DNA from: Blautia sp. BIOML-A1
GTDB taxonomy: Bacteria; Bacillota; Clostridia; Lachnospirales; Lachnospiraceae
NCBI RefSeq assembly: GCF_009883055.1
Contig: NZ_WWVR01000006.1
Coordinates: 43,975 to 107,974, forward strand
Length of the DNA: 64,000 bases
Direction of reading: 5' to 3'
In this document: piece after piece, positions 46,008-53,278 of the stretch
How the letters are laid out: each line of letters opens with the position of its first letter
Numbering within the stretch: the stretch's first letter is position 1
Notes under the pieces: generated by a model
Databases searched by the model: none
Seen by the model: the letters and a program-made list of their open reading frames with translations, nothing else
Told to the model about the DNA's origin: nothing
Made by a program: the position numbers and the translations under genes

Positions 46008-46724
46008 TTAAAGATATGGCACTCCGGGGATTTCCGGATAGCTTCCCATTCCGATGAGCAGTTCCAGACCGACCTGACGCGCTTCAAGGACAGCTGCCTT
46101 GACAGCACTTGCATCACCCGAAATTCCAAGAATAACTTCGTTGGAATGGCTGGTTCCGATGCTTGGAGTCATGTAGCAGGTGATGCTTACTGCGGACGCT
46201 TTCATTGCGGTATCAGCCATTACAAGGCCGATAGCAGCCGGAGATCCGGCCATGAAGCCAAAGGCTTCCCCGGGAATGGCGTGGAAAGCTTTCTGCAAAG
46301 CTGCACCGGCACTGGCAGAAAATGTAAACTCCAGATGACCGGAATCACTGATATAAAGCTCACCGGCGTTTTTCTTAGTGAGTTCAAGACCGAGTTCGAT
46401 TGCGTGACGCACATCGGAAACATCATTGCCGCCGATCACGATATAGTTGCCGTGACCGCCCCAGCCCTTGGTATCTCTTGGAAATTCTATGGACAGGACT
46501 TCTGTATTGGTTGCTTTTACGGCATCGTCAATTGCAGTGATCTGTCCGGCCGCACCGGTTCGGGAACTGAAAAGCCCGAGGGTATGATATTTCGTTCCTA
46601 TATTCATTTCTTTTAATAAGGTATCATCAATTCCTGAGATGACCAGACCAATCGTGTCAAGGACAGCAGTTCCGACAAATTCTGTTCTTGAGCAGTGAGT
46701 GCTGATACTTTTTACATCTATCAT
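46008..46724 (-). CDS. PduB-like BMC tandem-domain shell protein
   Basis: A 238-residue bacterial microcompartment shell trimer (BMC-T, PduB/EutL-like group). Two BMC folds are present. TEFVGTAVLDTIGLVISGID, GLFSSRTGAAGQITAIDDAV, KATNTEVLSIEFPRDTKG in the first; AFGFMAGSPAAIGLVMADTA and GTSHSNEVILGISGDASAV in the second. The shell protein should build pores in a microcompartment. No other BMC enzyme or shell gene is in the window. ATG 46724 has AAAGAGGAT upstream. Confidence 0.85.
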   Translation of the reverse strand: MIDVKSISTHCSRTEFVGTAVLDTIGLVISGIDDTLLKEMNIGTKYHTLGLFSSRTGAAGQITAIDDAVKATNTEVLSIEFPRDTKGWGGHGNYIVIGGNDVSDVRHAIELGLELTKKNAGELYISDSGHLEFTFSASAGAALQKAFHAIPGEAFGFMAGSPAAIGLVMADTAMKASAVSITCYMTPSIGTSHSNEVILGISGDASAVKAAVLEARQVGLELLIGMGSYPEIPGVPYL

Positions 46725-46879
46725 AGTGGATCCTCTTTCCGTCCGCCATAAGTGGGCGGGTTCTTCTGGTTTTTGTGAGTGAATGTTACAGTGAACCTGT
46801 TATCTATAATATAGCGTATATCGGAAATTCTTGCAAGAAATTGGAAAATAGAAATTTTTTATTTTTTTTCAAAAAACTG

Positions 46880-46908
46880 TTGACAATTCAAAAACCATAT
46901 AATATAAT
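46880..46908 (+). promoter_or_regulatory. Promoter of tRNA-Pro
   Basis: TTGACA (46880-46885), 17-base spacer, TATAAT (46903-46908); the tRNA begins 37 bases after the -10 box. Confidence 0.8.
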
Positions 46909-46944
46909 ATATCTTGCGTTGAACGACGTAGGAAAAATAAATAA

Positions 46945-47018
46945 CGAAGTGTGGCTCAGTTTGGTAGAGCGCTGCGTTCGGGACGCAGAGGTCGCAGGTT
47001 CAAATCCTGTCACTTCGA
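46945..47018 (+). tRNA. tRNA-Pro (anticodon CGG)
   Basis: A complete 74-base cloverleaf. The acceptor stem is CGAAGTG/CACTTCG, the D arm GGCTCAGTTTGGTAGAGC, the anticodon stem CTGCG/CGCAG with loop TTCGGGA (CGG), and the T arm CAGGTTCAAATCCTG. The discriminator is A and CCA is not encoded. It is followed by duplicated DNA derived from its 3' half. Confidence 0.93.
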
Positions 47019-47025
47019 CTACTTG

Positions 47026-47071
47026 GCAGGGGCACCGAAAGCTTTTGAGATAGAGCTTTCGGTGTTTTTTT
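47026..47071 (+). terminator. Terminator after tRNA-Pro
   Basis: ACCGAAAGCT pairs with AGAGCTTTCGGT, followed by seven T residues. Almost the same hairpin recurs in each downstream repeat unit. Confidence 0.8.
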
Positions 47072-47617
47072 GTTAGGGCAAAGCCCTGTTTTACATTGTG
47101 GAGTTTTTCGTTGATCCGAAAAACGGAACTTTGGAAAACAAATAAACCACCTGCTGTGCGGGTGGTTGAAGTTCTTTACTTATTCACAAATAATGTGTTC
47201 GGGCGCAGAGGGTTCACGAGGTCCGGGGGACCTCGGTTTTGAACCGACCGAAGCGGAGCGTAGAACGCAGGTTCAAATCCTGTCACTTCGACTACTTGGC
47301 AGGGGCACCGAAAGCTTTAGAAATAGAGTTTTCGGTGTTTTTTTGTTAGGGCAAAGCCCTGTTTTACATTGTGGAGTTTTTCGTTGATCCGAAAAACGGA
47401 ACTTTGGAAAACAAATAAACCACCTGCTGTGCGGGTGGTTGAAGTTCTTTACTTATTCACAAATAATGTGTTCGGGCGCAGAGGGTTCACGAGGTCCGGG
47501 GGACCTCGGTTTTGAACCGACCGAAGCGGAGCGTAGAACGCAGGTTCAAATCCTGTCACTTCGACTACTTGGCAGGGGCACCGAAAGCTTTAGAAATAGA
47601 GTTTTCGGTGTTTTTTC
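47072..47617 (+). repeat. Tandem 273-bp repeat, two copies, containing tRNA-Pro 3' fragments
   Basis: Units at 47072-47344 and 47345-47617 appear identical by eye. Each contains an AACCACC/GGGTGGTT hairpin (47146-47169 and +273), a tRNA anticodon-arm-like stretch (TTCGGGCGCAGAGG near 47198), and about 50 extra bases with a CGAGGTCC/GGACCTCG hairpin. Then comes an exact 25-base copy of the tRNA 3' end (47267-47291; 47540-47564) and a terminator like the one after tRNA-Pro. Open frames across the units (about 70 residues) are duplicated by the repeat and have no ribosome site, so I do not call them genes. Confidence 0.85.
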
Positions 47618-47675
47618 TTTGTTTATCCAGGGAATCTCTTAAAAAGAGGTTCCTTTTTTGTATTTGGTATTTGGA

Positions 47676-47837
47676 ATGAAAGTGTTTCATGATGTATCAA
47701 TAAAGCAAAAACGCTTTGCAGAGATACGATCAGATGTCAGTGGAATAAGTACATTAGTTTTTGGTGATAATGGAAAAATACTGCCAGAGAACAGCACGAA
47801 ATGGGCTGAGAGAAAAGGAAGTCTATATGAGGAATAA
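47676..47837 (+). CDS. Possible 53-residue protein
   Basis: A short frame with protein-like composition, MKVFHDVSIKQKRFAEI..., then a middle part ISTLVFGDNGK and an end WAERKGSLYEE. The ribosome site before ATG 47676 is weak (TATTTGG). It converges on the XRE gene with nine bases between. It could be a small cytosolic protein or the remnant of a larger one; no family is recognised. Confidence 0.35.
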   Translation: MKVFHDVSIKQKRFAEIRSDVSGISTLVFGDNGKILPENSTKWAERKGSLYEE

Positions 47838-47846
47838 AGAGAAGGA

Positions 47847-48083
47847 TTATAAAAGATTTTTGAAAAATTCACCAACATCACAGTGAAAAATCTGTGCGAG
47901 TGCAAGGAGTTCACTGACTTGGATGTTCATCCGGTTTGTTTCCAGCTTGGCGTAAGTGCTCTTGGAGATGGGAATCCCCATGAGATTCAGACGGGCAATT
48001 ACCTGATCCTGCGTGAATCCATTAAGATAACGCACCTGCTGGATGTTTCTGCCGATGTCCAGGTCGGGTCTTATTTTCTGCAT
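47847..48083 (-). CDS. Small XRE-family regulator
   Basis: A 78-residue protein that is almost only a helix-turn-helix. DIGRNIQQVRYLNGFTQDQV and PISKSTYAKLETNRMNIQVS make the two helices, ending DVGEFFKNLL. ATG 48083 has GAGGAAA upstream; a longer in-frame extension lacks a start signal. It could be the antitoxin or autoregulator of the small convergent gene, but no toxin motif is visible. Confidence 0.75.
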   Translation of the reverse strand: MQKIRPDLDIGRNIQQVRYLNGFTQDQVIARLNLMGIPISKSTYAKLETNRMNIQVSELLALAQIFHCDVGEFFKNLL

Positions 48084-48258
48084 TTTGTTTTCCTCATAGA
48101 TAATATTTCGCAATAAAGAAATATCTGTGTATTGATGATAATGAGGAATTCTTTTATAATGTTTCGTAATAGAGAAACATTTATTGTTTATCCTGAAGTA
48201 GAAAAAATATAGCATATAAAACGATACAACTGAGCTGATGGAGGAAGTGAAGGACGGT

Positions 48259-48756
48259 ATGGGGACAGAAAAAGAGAACGAATTATCATATTTATGTGGG
48301 ATGATCCAGAGTGGAAAAATTTCGCATAAAGATGCCATACATTATCTGGATTTGATGAAAGAAGAGTATGAGCTTGAAGAAAAACAGTTTGATGGACTTT
48401 ATGCAGAGTGGATACGAAACGGAGATATAGGCAGAGAACTGAACAGAATCGGAAAACAGGAAAAGGATCCAGATTCCAGGAAACCGTATGATTATGTTCT
48501 GGATGGCCTGTATGAGATGGTGGAATATGGAGAAATAGATCTGGAGATGGTGACAGAAAATCTGTGGGAGGATCCCTATGAGGTGCGAAAAGATCCGGTG
48601 AAAGGTTATACGGGGTTTTATCCGGAATTTCCAGGATGCATCGGATACGGAGAAAATCAGGAAATGCTGCGTATGAATATGAAGAAAGCTCTCAGAAACT
48701 GGATTTATGCAGCGTATGCACAGTGGACTGAAAGACGGATCATCGGGGGAAAGTGA
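48259..48756 (+). CDS. HicB-like domain protein with N-terminal extension
   Basis: About 165 residues. The last 60 (GYTGFYPEFPGCIGYGENQE, then MLRMNMKKALRNWIYAAYAQ) resemble the HicB-type RNase H-like antitoxin fold. The first 100 are acidic and helical with no known domain. No HicA toxin frame is adjacent. ATG 48259 has AAGGACGG upstream, so I prefer it to ATG 48238. It may be a regulatory protein that only borrows the HicB fold. Confidence 0.6.
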   Translation: MGTEKENELSYLCGMIQSGKISHKDAIHYLDLMKEEYELEEKQFDGLYAEWIRNGDIGRELNRIGKQEKDPDSRKPYDYVLDGLYEMVEYGEIDLEMVTENLWEDPYEVRKDPVKGYTGFYPEFPGCIGYGENQEMLRMNMKKALRNWIYAAYAQWTERRIIGGK

Positions 48757-48821
48757 GAAGGGTATATTGGAAGCTGCAAGCTCATATACATAAGTGATGA
48801 GCAAATCCGGGAGGTTCTGGT

Positions 48822-49706
48822 TTGGCAAAATACCAGCGCTTTGTGGCGTATGTATATGAGTATCAGAAAGGAAAAAAAGGAAATAACTGTGGCTTCATAA
48901 AAGTAGAAGCCAGGGAACAAGTGTGCCTGATGGAGGTTCATCTGAGATGCCCAGGCCTGATCGCGGGTATGGAGTGTACTGTCTATGGATTTGTGAGAAG
49001 AAAGGGACTGCTGGAAGGGAGCAGAATCGGAAAATTTCGAACAGAAGCCGGCAGAATGGATTGTCTTCTGGAAACACAGACAATGGCAGTCGGGCATGGA
49101 AAGATACCGCTTGGTGATATGAACGGGATGATCCTCATTCTGGATAGTGGCGGATTTTTTGGAACGGAGTGGGATGACCGACCGATCCGGCCGGAGGATT
49201 TCCAGGAGATGACGGAAGAGGCGGAACAGAAAACAGAGCCTGCAAAGGAGGATGAACAGGTTCATACACAGTCTGTGCAGGAATCTGAGATGACAGAGTG
49301 TCCGGAGCCTTTGAAACCGCAAAAATATCCGCCGCACAAGCCGGAACCGGGCCGTCCGGAGCCCGCACCTGTTGGTGTACCTTGTGAGGCGTTTGGTGAT
49401 GGCGAGATGACAGAATGCCGCAGGATTACTATAGATGAACTCTGCCGTCTTGGACGCCGTGTCTGCATGCTTCGAAACAATCGTTTTCTGCAGTATGGCT
49501 ATCATAATTTCGGTCATCTGCTTTTATGCTGTACTCGCGACGGTCAGTGGATGCTTGGTGTTCCGGGAGCATATGATCAGCAGGAAGGTTTTATGGCAAA
49601 TATGTTTGGCTTTTCTTATTTCAAAGAGAGCCGAGATATCCAGGTCCCAAAAGGAAAGGGAGGCTACTGGTACCGGTCAGTCGATGCCCCGAATTTCAAC
49701 CCTTGA
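48822..49706 (+). CDS. DUF6128 protein
   Basis: A 294-residue protein. An N-terminal domain (AKYQRFVAYVYEYQKGKKG, ECTVYGFVRRKGL, ETQTMAVGHGKIPL) is followed by a Glu/Pro-rich linker (about 130-190) and a C-terminal DUF6128-type domain. That domain contains LRNNRFLQYGYHNFGHLLL, then GVPGAYDQQEGFMANMFGF. No signal or membrane segment. The start is TTG 48822, with GGGAGG ten bases upstream. The function is unknown. Its 3' end overlaps the convergent activase gene by 30 bases. Confidence 0.7.
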   Translation: MAKYQRFVAYVYEYQKGKKGNNCGFIKVEAREQVCLMEVHLRCPGLIAGMECTVYGFVRRKGLLEGSRIGKFRTEAGRMDCLLETQTMAVGHGKIPLGDMNGMILILDSGGFFGTEWDDRPIRPEDFQEMTEEAEQKTEPAKEDEQVHTQSVQESEMTECPEPLKPQKYPPHKPEPGRPEPAPVGVPCEAFGDGEMTECRRITIDELCRLGRRVCMLRNNRFLQYGYHNFGHLLLCCTRDGQWMLGVPGAYDQQEGFMANMFGFSYFKESRDIQVPKGKGGYWYRSVDAPNFNP

Positions 49707-50375
49707 GATGGTTTTTAGAAGAATGCTGCGGAAATGTTCCAGTTCTTCCAGAGAATAGCTGCTGAATCCAGGCTGCAGAACTTCATCGGAGTCTTTGTAA
49801 GCCTGGAGATAGTAGGCTCTGGCACCCTTCAGCCAGGTTCCGATTTTATAAAAATCATCTTCGCTGTGCAGTTCACGGACAACCGTGGTGCGGAATTCGT
49901 AGTCCAGATTTCCGTGCAGCAGGAAGTCAACTGTCTGCTGTACAGAATCCAGGTCAGGGTGAAGAAGACCTGTCAGGGAAGGGTAATTTTGGGGACAGGC
50001 TTTGATATCCACGGCAGCCATCTGGATAAGATTTTTCTCGGCAAGATTTTTCAGAACTTCAGGATGGGATCCATTGGTATCCAGTTTGACAGAATATCCC
50101 ATTTCGTGGATTTTGCGTACAAAGGGCTCCAGATCTGCACTGAGTGTGGGTTCTCCTCCGGAGATGCAGACTCCTTCCAGAATACCGGTTCGCTTCTGCA
50201 GGAAATTTAAAACTTCTTCTTCGGAAATTTTCGGTTCGGTAGAAGGGTGCAGGACAAGCGGGCTGTTCTGGCAGAAGGGACACCGGAAATTGCAGCCGCC
50301 AAGAAATATGGTTGCGGCGACCCGGCCGGGATAATCAAGCAGGGTAGTTTTGTTCAGACCATGTATATGTGGCAT
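49677..50375 (-). CDS. Anaerobic ribonucleotide reductase-activating radical-SAM protein
   Basis: A 232-residue radical-SAM enzyme with the iron-sulfur motif CNFRCPFCQN (CxxxCxxC), the Gly-rich SAM motif ISGGEPTLS, and NGSHPEVL. This is the NrdG-like/TIGR02495 type, which makes the glycyl radical on anaerobic ribonucleotide reductase. No nrdD is adjacent. ATG 50375 follows AAGAGA; an in-frame ATG at 50426 would add 17 residues and is less likely. Convergent with DUF6128. Confidence 0.85.
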   Translation of the reverse strand: MPHIHGLNKTTLLDYPGRVAATIFLGGCNFRCPFCQNSPLVLHPSTEPKISEEEVLNFLQKRTGILEGVCISGGEPTLSADLEPFVRKIHEMGYSVKLDTNGSHPEVLKNLAEKNLIQMAAVDIKACPQNYPSLTGLLHPDLDSVQQTVDFLLHGNLDYEFRTTVVRELHSEDDFYKIGTWLKGARAYYLQAYKDSDEVLQPGFSSYSLEELEHFRSILLKTISRVEIRGID

Positions 50376-50537
50376 AATTTTCTCTTCTTTCTGAGATGAT
50401 AATTTTGGAATCAGAACTTCTGGCATTTTAAAAATGAGACCGTTTCCGATTCAGAACTCTGATAATTTATTTTAGTGATTTGACGTTGATTTTGCAAGGG
50501 GATTTCTTTATACTGATAACGGAAAAAGGAGGAGAAG

Positions 50538-51056
50538 GTGTTGACAGAGCAGGAGAAATTTATGAAAGAAGCAATCCGTCAGGCAAAGAAAGCGAGAGCA
50601 CTGGAAGAAGTTCCGATCGGCTGTGTGATCGTGTCTGAGGGGAAAATTATTGCAAGGGGATATAATCGGAGAAATACGGACAAGAATACATTATCTCATG
50701 CAGAACTGAATGCGATCCGCAAAGCGAGCAGGAAGCTCGGCGACTGGCGGCTGGAGGGCTGCACCATGTATGTAACACTGGAACCATGCCAGATGTGTGC
50801 AGGTGCACTTGTGCAGTCAAGGATTGATGAAGTAGTGATCGGGAGCATGAATCCCAAAGCGGGATGTGCAGGTTCTGTTCTGAATCTTCTGGAAGTGGAG
50901 GGATTTAATCATCAGGTAAAGACGACCAGAGGTGTACTTCAGGAAGAGTGCTCTGCAATGCTGTCTGATTTTTTTAAAGAACTCCGTGAAAAGAAAAAAC
51001 AGCGTAAAATGCTTGCGAAACAGGAGATACAGAAGATGCAGAACTGCGAACAGTAG
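50538..51056 (+). CDS. tadA: TadA, tRNA-specific adenosine deaminase
   Basis: A 172-residue deaminase that changes A34 to inosine in tRNA-Arg. The catalytic motif HAELNAI and zinc ligands PCQMCAGA are present. KKARALEEVPIGCVIV is the usual start region, and the last 25 residues are basic, longer than the E. coli form. GTG 50538 and TTG 50541 both fit AAGGAGG. It is expected to be essential. Confidence 0.93.
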   Translation: MLTEQEKFMKEAIRQAKKARALEEVPIGCVIVSEGKIIARGYNRRNTDKNTLSHAELNAIRKASRKLGDWRLEGCTMYVTLEPCQMCAGALVQSRIDEVVIGSMNPKAGCAGSVLNLLEVEGFNHQVKTTRGVLQEECSAMLSDFFKELREKKKQRKMLAKQEIQKMQNCEQ

Positions 51057-51161
51057 AACTTGTTTTTTATGGAAATCGTGCTATGATAAAACAGAGAGTG
51101 AGCGCCGGGGCTGTGTGCCGGATGGCGGTCATATCATGTAATAAACGAGGAGGAAATGAAA

Positions 51162-51599
51162 ATGACAGTAGAAGCATTAAGAAAAGACATGGTTGCAGCC
51201 ATGAAGGCAAAGGACAAAACAACAAAGGATGCAGTATCTTCTCTGATCTCAGCAGTTAAGAAGGTTGCTATTGATGAAGGGTGCCGAGAGGACGTGCCTG
51301 AAGCATTGGTTGACCGTGTGATCCTCAAAGAATTAAAGACAGTTAAGGAACAGCTTGATACCTGTCCGGAAAACCGTGACGATCTCCGTGCGGAATATCA
51401 GGCAAGATATGATGTGATCGAGAAATATGCGCCGCAGCAGATGAGTGCAGAAGAGATCAGGACATATCTCGAAGAAAAATTTGCAGAAGTTCTTGCAACA
51501 AAGAACAAAGGACAGATCATGAAAACTGTTATGGGTGACCTTAAAGGTAAGGCAGACGGCAAACTTATCAATCAGGTGGTAGCAGAAATCTGCCAGTAA
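51162..51599 (+). CDS. yqeY: GatB/YqeY-domain protein
   Basis: A 145-residue protein of the YqeY family, the tRNA-binding tail domain of GatB alone. It includes LRKDMVAAMKAKDKTTKDA, EYQARYDVIEKYAPQQMSAE, and the final GDLKGKADGKLINQVV. It probably helps tRNA-dependent amidation or translation. ATG 51162 has GAGGAGG eight bases upstream; ATG 51156 is too close. Confidence 0.9.
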   Translation: MTVEALRKDMVAAMKAKDKTTKDAVSSLISAVKKVAIDEGCREDVPEALVDRVILKELKTVKEQLDTCPENRDDLRAEYQARYDVIEKYAPQQMSAEEIRTYLEEKFAEVLATKNKGQIMKTVMGDLKGKADGKLINQVVAEICQ

Positions 51600-51602
51600 A
51601 AA

Positions 51603-51634
51603 ATACTCCGGGGACAATCTGTCTCCGGAGTATA
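51603..51634 (+). terminator. Terminator after yqeY
   Basis: ATACTCCGG(G)GAC pairs with GTC(T)CCGGAGTAT. On the minus strand it could also end the SRP RNA read-through. Confidence 0.7.
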
Positions 51635-51647
51635 AAAAATTCTCTCT

Positions 51648-51914
51648 TTTCCGCGCGCCGCACTTCGAAATGTTCCCATGGACGTTACCTCTACAGTTAA
51701 CTCGGCCCAGGCACCCTCACGGCACACAAGAGGTTCTGCTTAGTGCTGCTGCATTCCTGCCCTGACACGGTTCACAGAGTCCTGTTGCGTGAGACCCAAA
51801 CGTCAACGCCACTTATAAAGGGCAGCCCCACAGGAGACAAGCCTCAGATTGGCATCACCCCTGCTGTAGCGGATTGCAGGTACAGGGCACCGCTATCTCC
51901 CCGGCTGCGCGGAA
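51648..51914 (-). ncRNA. ffs: Large-type signal recognition particle RNA
   Basis: Read on the minus strand, the 5' TTCCGCGCAGCC pairs with the 3' GGCGCGCGGAA. The Alu-like 5' part is GGTGCCCTGTACCTGCAATC with TAGCGG, and the S-domain tip is GTGTCAGGGCAGGAATGCAG then CAGCACTAAGC. At about 267 bases it is the long Bacillus/Clostridium scRNA form with Alu domain. It combines with Ffh to target membrane proteins. Confidence 0.93.
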
Positions 51915-51918
51915 CTTA

Positions 51919-51947
51919 AGTATAGACGATTTTTGTATACTTGTCAA
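51919..51947 (-). promoter_or_regulatory. Promoter of SRP RNA
   Basis: On the minus strand TTGACA (51947-51942), 17-base spacer, TATACT (51924-51919), about five bases upstream of the RNA 5' end. Confidence 0.88.
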
Positions 51948-52068
51948 GAGGGGGCAAAGTATTATATAATAGAAAACAGATTGCAGATGCTTTTTTGGAC
52001 TGATTCCATAAATAACTGTAAAATCTACTTTAGATAAAAAATCATGCGCTATGAGGAGGAACTGTTCT

Positions 52069-53151
52069 ATGATCAAAAGAATCGGAATGTTAACAAGTGG
52101 CGGTGACTGCCAGGCTTTAAATGCCACAATGAGAGGTGTTGTGAAGGCTCTGTCTAATACAGTGGATGACCTGGAGGTTTACGGCTTTGACGATGGATAC
52201 AAAGGACTGATCTACGGCAAGTACCGTATGTTGACTGCAAAAGATTTCTCCGGTATTCTGACAAGAGGAGGAACTATTCTTGGTACTTCCCGTCAGCCGT
52301 TTAAGCTGATGCGTGTGCCGGATGAGAAAGGTCTGGATAAGGTTGAGGCTATGAAGCAGACTTACTATAAGCTCTGCCTGGACTGTCTTGTCATCCTTGG
52401 AGGAAACGGAACGCAGAAAACAGCCAATCTGTTACGAGAAGAGGGATTGAATATCATTCATCTTCCAAAGACCATTGATAATGACATCTATGGTACAGAT
52501 ATGACATTTGGATTCCAGAGCGCAGTAAATATTGCCACAAACGCAATTGACTGTATCCATACAACAGCAACTTCTCATGGCCGTGTATTTATTGTGGAGA
52601 TCATGGGTCATAAGGTTGGAAGCCTGACCCTTCATGCAGGTATCGCAGGTGGTGCAGATATTATCCTGATTCCTGAAATTCCGTATGATATCAAGAAGGT
52701 ATGTGCTGCAATTGACAAACGTAATAAGGAAGGCAAACGCTTCACGATCCTTGCAGTAGCAGAAGGTGCGATCTCCAGGGAGGATGCAGAACTTCCGAAG
52801 AAGAAATACAAAGAGAAACTCGAAGAAAGAGCGAAGAAATATCCGTCCGTTTCTTATGAGATCGCAGATCAGATCAACAAGGTTATCGGAAGTGAAGTCC
52901 GTGTAACAGTTCCGGGTCACATTCAGCGTGGTGGTGAGCCGTGTCCGTATGACCGAGTTCTTTCCACAAGAATCGGCGCAGGTGCGGCAGAAGCTATCCT
53001 GGATGAGGAATATGGCATTATGGTTGGCATCATCAATGGCAAGATCAAGAGAATCCCACTTGCAGAATGTGCAGGCAAGCTCAAGATGGTTTCTCCTAAG
53101 GATCAGATTGTTAAAGCTGCCAAGCAGATCGGTATCAGCTTTGGAGACTGA
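52069..53151 (+). CDS. pfkA: 6-phosphofructokinase (PFK, mixed ATP/PPi motif)
   Basis: A 360-residue glycolytic kinase. The nucleotide loop is GMLTSGGDCQALNATMRG. GGNGTQKTANLL stands where ATP-type enzymes have GGDGS, and LPKTIDNDIYGTD has the Lys typical of PPi-PFKs. MGHKVGSLTLHAGI and the tail VTVPGHIQRGG are also present. The Gly after Asn argues for ATP use; the PKTIDND motif argues for PPi; the family contains such mixed types. ATG 52069 has GAGGAGGAAC upstream. It is the only gene in its transcript, before a terminator. Confidence 0.9.
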   Translation: MIKRIGMLTSGGDCQALNATMRGVVKALSNTVDDLEVYGFDDGYKGLIYGKYRMLTAKDFSGILTRGGTILGTSRQPFKLMRVPDEKGLDKVEAMKQTYYKLCLDCLVILGGNGTQKTANLLREEGLNIIHLPKTIDNDIYGTDMTFGFQSAVNIATNAIDCIHTTATSHGRVFIVEIMGHKVGSLTLHAGIAGGADIILIPEIPYDIKKVCAAIDKRNKEGKRFTILAVAEGAISREDAELPKKKYKEKLEERAKKYPSVSYEIADQINKVIGSEVRVTVPGHIQRGGEPCPYDRVLSTRIGAGAAEAILDEEYGIMVGIINGKIKRIPLAECAGKLKMVSPKDQIVKAAKQIGISFGD

Positions 53152-53189
53152 TCACTGCCGGACAAAGAGTAAACAGTAACGAATAACTG

Positions 53190-53218
53190 CCGCCGCGGGA
53201 GTTTTCCTGCGGCGGTTT
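53190..53218 (+). terminator. Terminator after pfkA
   Basis: CCGCCGC pairs with GCGGCGG, followed by TTT. A TAACAG motif of the dispersed hairpin family is just before it. Confidence 0.8.
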
Positions 53219-53278
53219 AATGCCTGGATAAACGGTGGTAAAAGAATATGCCAGGCTGGAAAAGGAGTGTAGTTATTT

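Noticed and set aside
47166..47642. Two protein genes of about 70 residues in the tandem repeat
   Set aside because: They are read through tRNA-derived and terminator DNA, have no ribosome site, and are identical because of the duplication.
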